This document shows, piece after piece, positions 42,665-48,951 of a DNA stretch of 48,951 nucleotides. The notes under the pieces are model-generated. The model was not told where the DNA came from, did no database searches, and saw only the letters and a program-made list of their open reading frames with translations. The stretch lies in contig NZ_LMNW01000006.1 in the NCBI RefSeq assembly GCF_001423125.1, positions 44,824-93,774 on the forward strand, given 5' to 3'. Origin of the DNA: Duganella sp. Leaf126. GTDB taxonomy: Bacteria > Pseudomonadota > Gammaproteobacteria > Burkholderiales > Burkholderiaceae_D. The stretch's first letter is position 1. The number at the start of each line of letters is the position of its first letter. Made by a program: the position numbers and the translations under genes.

Positions 42665-42719
42665 CCGAGACCCGGCTTGCCGGGGCTCGGTTCACGAGAG
42701 ACCGGGGTTTCGGCCCCGG
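42665..42719. repeat. Two adjacent GC-rich hairpins
   Basis: CCGAG-A-CCCGG-CTTG-CCGGG-G-CTCGG (42665-42690) and CCGGGG-TTTCGG-CCCCGG (42702-42719). They continue the hairpin cluster upstream of klcA. From about 42720 to 43187 I see no supported gene or clear structure. Confidence 0.55.
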
Positions 42720-43187
42720 CCATTGCCCCGGGCCTTGCGTTCCAGGTCGAGTACTTGAACGGAATGGCGGAGATCAAGCCCCCGCTGCGGCATGCTGCCG
42801 ATGCGATCGGCGAACAGACACCGCAGTCGTCCTGCCACCTTTCCACTGTCGGTACGCTACCCCATCGACAGGCAGCCCAACAGGATCTGCTGACGCTCAA
42901 ACACGACGAATAAGCGCGATGGGATGATATCGCCAACGGTCGGCGACGGTCGGAGAGTTACCCCAGGCGCATGACGGAATGAAGCAGGTTCCGGTGACAT
43001 CACCACGCAGTCGAGCATGAGGGCGCGCAGCGGTGACGCCCCCTTTGCTGACAGTAAAAACAGACTTGGCTGAGCAAGTTTGGGCGCACCGCAGGGCCAC
43101 CCTGCTTCCGTCACGACAACGCAAACAGCTGCACGGCGGTACGGCCTTCCTACAGGTACAGAGGCCAAGAGAACCGGCGAGGACACC

Positions 43188-43549
43188 ATGTTGATACGCA
43201 TTTACAGGTTGGACGAGAATTCGCAGAAAACGTTGCTGGCAGAGCTGCACGTGGACGCGCTGCGGCTGATGCTCGTTGCCGAGGATCGCGAGGAGAACAC
43301 CCGGCGCCGGGGGCGCGTCTGGGCAGCCGGCGCCGTGCCCTTCTTCGCCCAGGAATTATTGAAAACGATACAACACGCCAGCCGCGCGAGCGCCAGAATC
43401 TGCAGGCGACCAACGTCGCCATGTCAGCGTGGCTGCACGACTCGATTTACGTTGGCGTGACACCAGAACAATTCGTGCGGTCCGACTTGAATTTCGTGGT
43501 CCTGGCCGATGGCGCAGTGGAGTGTGAGCGGATCATGAAGGTCGCATGA
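43188..43549 (+). pseudogene. Small gene interrupted by a probable frameshift
   Basis: An ATG at 43188 with GAGGA upstream starts MLIRIYRLDENSQKTLLAEL and continues sensibly to about FFAQELLKTI (near 43370). The same frame then turns into Arg/Ser/Cys-rich noise. The -1 frame takes over with IIENDTTRQPRERQNLQATN, then MSAWLHDSIYVGVTPEQFVR and VVLADGAVECERIMKVA, ending in TGA at 43547-43549. A single-base change near 43360-43380 (an AAAAC run is there) would join them into one protein of about 120 residues. Programmed slippage is possible; sequencing error or decay is likelier. Family unknown. Confidence 0.45.
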
Positions 43550-43758
43550 ATGCCCGTCCAGGTAGCGCAGCCAACGTGATTTGGCAGGCGCCCTCGCCGA
43601 ATAAGGCGAACGAGAGGCACGGCACAAATTTTTACTGGTTGGGCCTGTGCGACGATGCGTTTCAGTTGTCGAACCAGGATTCGTGCATAACCCGTCGCTA
43701 CTGCACGATCCTCTGATCTGCCTCAAGGCCTCGCGTGCGCGCGCGCGTACGATGGGTT

Positions 43759-44526
43759 ATGTTATTCCACTCCACATTCGATAAGCAGAATCTCGCCAGG
43801 CTTGAAGCGCTTTTGCTTGCGCATCCCATTGCCCGCAATTATTTCCAGGGCATTCTGTATGATGACCACGGTCAACCTCTGACGGAGCTGGTGATCGAGA
43901 GCGGAGCCGGGCGCTCCCTCCGACTCGATACGAAGTCCATCGGCCATCTGTTCATGATTCCGGACGGTTCGCTCGTCTCTGCCAACCGGGTAAGCGAGCG
44001 CCACGGCGCACCAGGCGGGATCGACATCCGCTACAGCAGCGTTTTTCTTGTCGAGGATGAAGAGAACAGCGTCATCGTGTATTCCAGCGAGGATGGCCCC
44101 GCCATCTGGCTCGATGCGCTGTACGTGCAATTCATTATGCTGGGCGCGCACGCGCCACGCCGGCTGATCACCGTCGCTTTCGGCCTCATGGCGATCGCCG
44201 CGTATCGCCTGGGCTTCCAGGTCATCAGCCTGTTCGGCGCCGGGCGAGGGCCGCTCACGCACGATGACGAAGAGACGCTGGTCGGCTATGCCGTGTGGCC
44301 CAAGTTTGGCTTCGACGCAGAAGTGTTACCGGTCGAGCTGGACCGCTTCCCTGAACCGGCGCTGCACCACGCTGCCACGATCCAGGATGTACGCCAGGCT
44401 GCGCCGGGATGGTGGGAGGCGCACGGCAGCGCACGCGCCATGTCTTTCGATCTAAAAGCGGGCAGCCGCAGTTGGACGATTCTGCTAAACTATTTGTACA
44501 ACGCCTTGCAGGAGAATGCACCATGA
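43759..44526 (+). CDS. Protein of unknown function, first gene of a coupled pair
   Basis: A 255-residue soluble protein from the ATG at 43759 (MLFHSTFDKQNLARLEALLL); no strong ribosome site is seen, so the start could be upstream. Its N-terminal half is beta-rich (FQGILYDDHGQPLTELVIES). The middle, RRLITVAFGLMAIAAYRLGF then EETLVGYAVWPKFGFDAEV, resembles an acyl-CoA-binding loop and strand of GNAT acetyltransferases (A..lG...V...GYxVWxxFGFD). That resemblance is my impression, not a proven match. It overlaps a 78-residue gene by 4 bp, a pattern seen in toxin-antitoxin and enzyme-accessory pairs. Confidence 0.55.
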   Translation: MLFHSTFDKQNLARLEALLLAHPIARNYFQGILYDDHGQPLTELVIESGAGRSLRLDTKSIGHLFMIPDGSLVSANRVSERHGAPGGIDIRYSSVFLVEDEENSVIVYSSEDGPAIWLDALYVQFIMLGAHAPRRLITVAFGLMAIAAYRLGFQVISLFGAGRGPLTHDDEETLVGYAVWPKFGFDAEVLPVELDRFPEPALHHAATIQDVRQAAPGWWEAHGSARAMSFDLKAGSRSWTILLNYLYNALQENAP

Positions 44527-44759
44527 CTGCCGCGAAGAAAATACCACTGAACGAAAAAGCCAGCTATGCCATTGCCACCGCGCTCCACCGTGCGAAGGTA
44601 CTGGCCAAACGCCAGCCAAAGCCTGGCGAATTTGAACCCGTTAACGGGAAACTGCATGTTGTGCTGACCGGGAAACCGGTACCGCGAGGCAAAGAAGTTG
44701 AAGTCTTCGGCGAGTCCCGCATCGTCATTCCGGAATTTAAGGACTTGGCGCGGGAGTGA
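44523..44759 (+). CDS. Small protein coupled to the preceding gene
   Basis: A 78-residue basic protein starting at the ATGA overlap, with GGAG upstream (CAGGAGAATGCACC). It begins MTAAKKIPLNEKASYAIATA with a helix (LHRAKVLAKRQPK) followed by a beta-like VNGKLHVVLTGKPVPRGKEV. No known motif. A 9-bp inverted repeat (44771-44779/44787-44795, one G-T pair) follows the stop and may end the transcript, though no T-run is present. Confidence 0.55.
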   Translation: MTAAKKIPLNEKASYAIATALHRAKVLAKRQPKPGEFEPVNGKLHVVLTGKPVPRGKEVEVFGESRIVIPEFKDLARE

Positions 44760-45200
44760 TGCGAAACAGAGGCTGTCATGCTCTACATGGCAGCCACTGG
44801 CCATAAAGCGGCACCACAACAGCTGACCCATGGTCCTACCTTCTTAGACTTTCCCTCATACCGCCAGCAAGCGCAGCAGCATCGACGATGATCCCCAGTT
44901 AGGTGCCGTCATCGCTCACCTGCTGAAATCATCTCCCTGCACCACATCGCAAACCGTCATCCGCCAAGGTTCATGCCGACACGGTCCGCCCTGCGTCATT
45001 CAGCCCAAACCTGCAACGCTCCAAAGTGACGACGTCAGTCGCCGCGATTGCAATGGCCAGCACGCTGCGCTCCTATGCCCCCGTCACCATCCCGCCCTTG
45101 ATCGCTCGGTGCAGCGCGCCCGTAACGCTGAACCAGCGCCAGTCAGATAGAGAATCGCAACCGCAAATACCCCGAGACCACCACAGTCCGCCAACATAAG

Positions 45201-45273
45201 TAAGAAGGGTAAGAATAAGAAGATGAAAATCGGTTGATAAGAAGAAGCAATACCGGCTAAGGCTTATTCTTCT
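45201..45273 (+). promoter_or_regulatory. Repeated TAAGAAG motifs upstream of kfrA, candidate operator
   Basis: TAAGAAG occurs at 45201, 45216 and 45238, and an inverted relative (CTTATTCTT) at 45263-45271. A TTGATA -35 lies at 45235-45240, but its -10 (TAAGGC, 17 bp on) is weak. KfrA proteins are known to bind repeats in their own promoters, so this is a natural candidate operator. Apart from this and a hairpin at 44771, the gap 44760-45340 holds nothing I can support. Confidence 0.45.
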
Positions 45274-45340
45274 GCCCCAGATCAAACCGTCCGCCTCCCG
45301 AACGCCTATGCTCAATCAACAGCACCAGCCGGAGCACATC

Positions 45341-46162
45341 ATGCTTCCCCACGACGACATCGACCCCGAGATCATTCGGCGCATCAGTGACGCGGCCGAC
45401 CAGCTTTTCAACGAAGGCGGACACAATGCAGTGCCCAGCGTCGACGCCGTGCGGCGCCGCGCCCGCGCCAACATGAACCATGCATCGCTGGTGATGCGAA
45501 CCTGGCGCCAACAGCTGCAAGCCCAGCCTGGCCCTGCCGAAGAACTGATGCCGGAAAGCCTGCGCCATGTCGGCAACCAACTGATACTCAACATCTGGCG
45601 CGAAGCGAAGAAGACAGCCAACACGCACCTGGCCAGCACCAAAGCGGCGTGGGAGGAAGAACGCGGCGAACTGGAAGAGTTCCGCCGCCAGCTCTCAACG
45701 GCGTTCGATGCCCAGTCACGGGAACTGAAGGAGGCGCAAGCTGCCCTGGCGACGCTCCGCAAGGAAAGCGACGAACGGACCACCGCATGCTCTGCACTAG
45801 AGCAGCGGACCATCGAAGCCGAAACGGCCCATATCGGCAGCGAGCGGGTACTGCGCCAAGCCCAGGAAGAAATCCTCGAGCTGCGCAAGCTGCTGGTCGC
45901 CACACAAGCAGCGCAGGAGCGCATCGGCCAACAATTGCAGGAACAGTTGCGCGCGCAAGTTGCTGCCGCTGAAGGCCATCTGGCCGAACAGAAAAGAACG
46001 GCCGAACAGCTTGGGCAACTACGACAGGAAGCTGGCGAACTGCGTGCCCGAGTGGCCCAGTCAACGCCTCCCCTGCCCAAGCCACAAAAAAAGACTTCGA
46101 GAAAGCCGAACGGCAAGCCGCCGTCCACGCAGGCCAGCCCTGCACCACCTCAAGGAGAATGA
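45341..46162 (+). CDS. kfrA: KfrA-like DNA-binding coiled-coil protein
   Basis: A 273-residue protein. I prefer the ATG at 45341 (MLPHDDIDPEIIRRISDAAD), which has GGAG 6 bases upstream; an ATG at 45308 has no ribosome site. The N-terminal 80 residues match the KfrA DNA-binding domain (AVPSVDAVRRRARANMNHAS). A long coiled coil follows (about residues 110-240; EERGELEEFRRQLSTAFDAQ), then a Pro/Lys-rich tail. KfrA of IncP-like plasmids autoregulates and supports plasmid stability. The next gene starts 2 bp after the stop. Confidence 0.82.
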   Translation: MLPHDDIDPEIIRRISDAADQLFNEGGHNAVPSVDAVRRRARANMNHASLVMRTWRQQLQAQPGPAEELMPESLRHVGNQLILNIWREAKKTANTHLASTKAAWEEERGELEEFRRQLSTAFDAQSRELKEAQAALATLRKESDERTTACSALEQRTIEAETAHIGSERVLRQAQEEILELRKLLVATQAAQERIGQQLQEQLRAQVAAAEGHLAEQKRTAEQLGQLRQEAGELRARVAQSTPPLPKPQKKTSRKPNGKPPSTQASPAPPQGE

Positions 46163-46164
46163 CC

Positions 46165-46536
46165 ATGGACACGCCCATCCTGCACCTGATCGGGCCATGC
46201 CGGGACGGCAGCCCCGCGATGATCGCCGGTGATGTCGTCGCGCTGACCCGCCTGCGTGCCGCCATCGATGCTGCCATTGCGAACAGCATCGGCATGGCAG
46301 AGCTTTTCAGCTCCGACTACGAGCCTTATGATCTGCTGGTGGTGGCGCCGCCGAATATGTGGAATGTGTGCACCGTCTACGCCGGCGAAATCAATCCAGT
46401 GCGTTCACAGCGGGAAACCGTGACGCTCACGCAGTTATGGAACCTGCACAACAAGCGCCAGCACTACGCCACCGCCAATCAACCCTGCGAAGCCAGTCGT
46501 CTCGATGTCCCGGCTGAGCACCAGCCCGCGGCCTGA
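46165..46536 (+). CDS. Protein of unknown function after kfrA
   Basis: A 123-residue soluble protein. The ATG at 46165 is preferred because AAGGAG lies 7 bases before it; an ATG at 46159 is too close. It has DLLVVAPPNMWNVCTVYAGE and TLTQLWNLHNKRQHYATANQ, with no signal or membrane helix. I do not recognise the family. It is co-transcribed with kfrA. Confidence 0.6.
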   Translation: MDTPILHLIGPCRDGSPAMIAGDVVALTRLRAAIDAAIANSIGMAELFSSDYEPYDLLVVAPPNMWNVCTVYAGEINPVRSQRETVTLTQLWNLHNKRQHYATANQPCEASRLDVPAEHQPAA

Positions 46537-46667
46537 GCCTTTTGGCCACGACGAGAACTGAGAGGGGCATGGACGTCCGTGACGCCCTTCCAAAAGTCCC
46601 CCTGTCACACTTACTCAAGATCGAGGTTCTGGCATGATGTTGGCGGACCGACTCTCACCTGATTTCA

Positions 46668-46757
46668 ATGAACAGGATCGCCATTCTGGCCATCCTGTTC
46701 ATTGCGCTCGCCCCGACTGTTTCACATGCCCAGCAACCTTCGAGGGTTCCGTGGTGA
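46668..46757 (+). pseudogene. Signal-peptide stub of a truncated secreted protein
   Basis: An ATG at 46668 encodes a textbook signal peptide (MNRIAILAILFIALAPTVSH then AQQPSRVPW) that stops after 29 codons. A mature protein is missing, and the next gene on the minus strand ends 27 bp later. I read it as a backbone gene cut off by insertion of the cargo at about 46.76 kb. It could be a genuine very short peptide, but the Q-Q-P start of a mature domain argues for truncation. Confidence 0.4.
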
Positions 46758-46784
46758 ACGAAGTGCGCGGCAATCATCCTCCCG

Positions 46785-48179
46785 CTACGACGGAATCTGC
46801 GAGGAATCGCGAAACGGCAGCTGAGATGTATCGCTTGCCGCAACGTCGCGATCAAAGTCCGCGCGCGTGTAATCGCGCGGATAATAGGAGAAGCTCTTCA
46901 GGTTGAAATAAGCATCTGCGTCCATATAACGCCGAGACAGCTCTAAGCTTGCCGCTTCAGCCGACTTTGCGTCGAAGTCGTGGCTAAGGTGGATCATAGA
47001 TATGCCACTGTCGTTCGAACTACTTGGGTCAACAGGCACAGCACCGCTCCTCGACCATTCATCCAAAAGAATGTCCGCAGTTTTCGGTGGACCGTAGGCA
47101 ACGACTGGGCCCACCGAAACTCCTGAGATCGAATCCATATGCTCGTCGAGAAACGAACGCGTTTCGTCAAGCGTCTTGGTCGTTTCCCCTGCATACAGCA
47201 AGACATTGACCTTAGCGGCGATACCATGAACGTTGCATGCTTGAAGCAGACTAGAGGCGCGTTTTAGATAGCGCTCCGGATCGTTCGATTTGCGCATACT
47301 TAGAATCTGCGTCGGCGATGCCGTTTCGAGGCCAAGATCGAGCACTTTCATGCCTGCCTCAGCGAGACAAGCAATCGTTTGAGGCGTGAGCGCATCAACT
47401 CGGCTTTCTGTTCGCCATGAAACATTCAGGCCGGCATCTCGAACCGCATTTGCCAAGCCGGTGCCCCATTTCTCATTAGGGGCGAACATTGATGACTGGA
47501 AATAGGGGCGGATCTCGCTATCACCATACTGACTAACAACTGCCGCAAGCGTACTGGCAATCTGCTCTGGTGTACGCAGCTTCTCTAGCCGAATATCCCG
47601 CTCCTCGCAAAAGGCGCATCCCATGCCACACCCTCTTGATGCCTCAATGCTTGGCTGGTAACGTTTGAAGCCAGATACCAAGGGATGATTCAGGACATCA
47701 TCTGGCGTCGGCGCAGGCAGGCGACGCAAGACCGGCGTGCTCGTGAGCAGACTTGCTATCACGGGTTCCGCCAACCCTGGTACAAGCAAGTTCGCCTCGG
47801 GCAGTTTGGCACGCAACCAGTCAGGATCTGGGCCAACTACCCACCGTCCGCCGACAATGATCTTGGCATTTGGATCCACACTTCGCGCTAGACGGCAAAA
47901 GGTCTGTGCCCACGGGAGGGCATAGAAGCTAGGGATCGACAGCATCACCGGCAGCCGAGATGGGAATACGCCTTTCTCGAGCAGTATGGCAAGTACATCT
48001 GAGGGTTCCCTATGCTCCCCATGGATCAGTAAGGTTTCGGTCCCCATTGAATCTAGGATTGTTGCAAGCGACAATGCGCCGTAATTAAGATAAAGTTGCC
48101 TTCGAGCAAGTATATGGTCGCGCTTCTTAGGTGATAACATGCCAGCGGATATGAATGCAACTATATTTGAACGCTTCAT
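46785..48179 (-). CDS. Radical SAM protein with N-terminal Rossmann-like domain
   Basis: A 464-residue protein. Residues 1-160 look like a B12-binding-type Rossmann fold (VAFISAGMLS; LNYGALSLATILDSMGTETL; AKIIVGGRWVVGPD), but no DxHxxG cobalamin motif is seen. The radical SAM core has SRGCGMGCAFCEE (C184, C188, C191; CX3CX2C) with the strand VLDLGLETASPTQILSMRKS, typical of B12-binding or MiaB/Elp3-like radical SAM enzymes. It lies divergent from the thymidylate kinase gene with 47 bp between the starts, so the two share a regulatory gap. Its base composition is lower in GC than the backbone. The substrate is unknown. Confidence 0.8.
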   Translation of the reverse strand: MKRSNIVAFISAGMLSPKKRDHILARRQLYLNYGALSLATILDSMGTETLLIHGEHREPSDVLAILLEKGVFPSRLPVMLSIPSFYALPWAQTFCRLARSVDPNAKIIVGGRWVVGPDPDWLRAKLPEANLLVPGLAEPVIASLLTSTPVLRRLPAPTPDDVLNHPLVSGFKRYQPSIEASRGCGMGCAFCEERDIRLEKLRTPEQIASTLAAVVSQYGDSEIRPYFQSSMFAPNEKWGTGLANAVRDAGLNVSWRTESRVDALTPQTIACLAEAGMKVLDLGLETASPTQILSMRKSNDPERYLKRASSLLQACNVHGIAAKVNVLLYAGETTKTLDETRSFLDEHMDSISGVSVGPVVAYGPPKTADILLDEWSRSGAVPVDPSSSNDSGISMIHLSHDFDAKSAEAASLELSRRYMDADAYFNLKSFSYYPRDYTRADFDRDVAASDTSQLPFRDSSQIPS

Positions 48180-48226
48180 TAATTAAGATACCATCGTTTT
48201 TTTGAATTTTAGAAAGAAGGATAAAC

Positions 48227-48838
48227 GTGCCATTTATAAGTATCGAGGGTATTGACGGTAGTGGGAAGACAAATCAGGTGAGAATGCTTGTCGAACGCCT
48301 AAAAAGTTTAGGAGAGGATGTATTGCAGACAAAGGAACCTGATGGAGGCCATTTGGGTGCGGAGGTGCGAGCGATATTGACTTGTCCAGATCGACAACTC
48401 GCTCCTGCGGAGCAGCTCTTGTTGGTAAGCGCGGCTCGATTTGATCATGTGCGAAGTGTTATCAGGCCGGCATTAACGAATGGAAAATGGGTTATCTCTG
48501 ATCGCTTCATCGACTCAACTTACGCGTTTCAGGTCGCGGTTTCCGACGACGATCTCTACCAGCTATTCCGGTCGACTCGCGAGATCGTCGTGGGTACGAC
48601 GCTTCCTGATTTGACGATTATCCTCGACCTTCCGCTCGATGTTGCATTCGGCCGGAGGGAACTGCGCCGCGATGGCGTTCTCGACCCAGCGGAGGCAATG
48701 CGAGATTTTGCCGCAATTCGCGAAGGGCTACTCACGGTGGCACGCGAGGATACAAAGCGCTGCCATGTTATCAACGCGAATCAAACGCTGAACGCGGTGG
48801 CGCAGGATATTTGGTGCATCGTTCAACGCTTGCTATGA
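48227..48838 (+). CDS. tmk: Thymidylate kinase-like protein
   Basis: A 203-residue kinase. GTG at 48227 has AGAAGG 6 bases upstream. P-loop FISIEGIDGSGKTNQVRML (G8-T15), KEPDGGHLGAEVRAIL, the DR motif WVISDRFIDSTYAFQ and a LID region (GRRELRRDGVLDPAE) give a complete TMPK. dTMP to dTDP is the usual reaction. As the second copy besides a chromosomal gene it may serve a modified nucleotide or a phage-related role. A hairpin with a T-run follows the stop. Confidence 0.85.
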   Translation: MPFISIEGIDGSGKTNQVRMLVERLKSLGEDVLQTKEPDGGHLGAEVRAILTCPDRQLAPAEQLLLVSAARFDHVRSVIRPALTNGKWVISDRFIDSTYAFQVAVSDDDLYQLFRSTREIVVGTTLPDLTIILDLPLDVAFGRRELRRDGVLDPAEAMRDFAAIREGLLTVAREDTKRCHVINANQTLNAVAQDIWCIVQRLL

Positions 48839-48855
48839 CTCAGTTGCGAAGTAAG

Positions 48856-48892
48856 CGCCCGCTCAGCGCCGTATTGAGCGCAGGGGCGTTTT
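48856..48892 (+). terminator. Likely rho-independent terminator after the kinase gene
   Basis: CGCCC (48856-48860) pairs with GGGCG of 48884-48888, extended by GCTCA/TGAGC with a small bulge, and is followed by TTTT (48889-48892). It lies 18 bp after the stop codon at 48838. Confidence 0.55.
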
Positions 48893-48951
48893 GATCGATG
48901 ATGGCGTCACACCGCTGGGAAGCGGCGTAATCTCAGAGGGCTGCTGGCAGG

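Noticed and set aside
42505..42936. Open frames on both strands across the hairpin cluster
   Set aside because: Composition follows the hairpins (Pro/Gly/Arg) and no ribosome site precedes them.
46785..48179. Viperin-type antiviral enzyme
   Set aside because: The CX3CX2C context (CGMGCAFCEE) and the long N-terminal Rossmann-like domain differ from viperin.

Overview
The window looks like part of a large conjugative element, a plasmid or possibly an ICE, from a high-GC betaproteobacterium. The Oxalobacteraceae (Massilia/Janthinobacterium type) are my best guess from codon use and gene style, not a demonstrated assignment. I see no replication initiator, integrase or attachment site, so plasmid versus ICE stays open.

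Left arm (1-2073): the start of an HTH gene running off the left edge, a DUF1173 gene, and a 390-bp non-coding leader. Transfer block 1 (2074-21619, all plus strand, mostly overlapping or nearly abutting genes): a complete F/SXT-type mating-pair-formation operon. Its order is VirB1-like transglycosylase, OmpA-like lipoprotein, TraA pilin, TraL, TraE, TraK, TraB, DsbC-like, TraV, TraC, TrbI, a small unknown, an S26 peptidase, TraW, TraU, TrbC, TraN split into two secreted halves, a small secreted unknown, TraF, TraH and TraG.

Accessory island (about 21.9-29.5 kb, partly AT-rich, minus strand): flanked by an IS3-family transposase tail and an AAA-ATPase scrap. It holds a candidate ABC-three-component defence operon (nuclease-like protein, small middle component, DUF3732 ATPase), a separate P-loop ATPase, a decayed gene and a helical-repeat-like protein. 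Transfer block 2 (29.6-35.5 kb, minus strand): two small unknowns, a MOBF relaxase TraI, the coupling protein TraD and a small ribbon-helix-helix-like protein.

The 35.5-35.8 kb gap is the most informative non-coding DNA. It has a hairpin followed by a stretch matching the F-plasmid TraI nick site at 12 of 14 positions (predicted nick 35604^35605, plus strand), then eight tandem 11-bp repeats. To the right lies an operon resembling R388 stbABC / RP4 traLM. The predicted T-strand would enter the recipient rightwards. The minus-strand genes klcA/ardB, parB-like and ssb (39.0-42.1 kb) then use that strand as template, as in the F leading region. Upstream of them (42.2-42.7 kb) is a dense set of hairpins, including two 78-bp repeats whose interleaved helices show compensatory base changes. 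I read this as candidate single-stranded-DNA promoters or structured RNAs, the best candidate here for something undescribed.

Right arm (43.2-48.9 kb): a probably frameshifted small gene, a two-gene overlapping unit of unknown role, kfrA behind repeated motifs, a small unknown, a secreted-protein stub, and a divergent radical-SAM / thymidylate-kinase pair that looks like inserted cargo.
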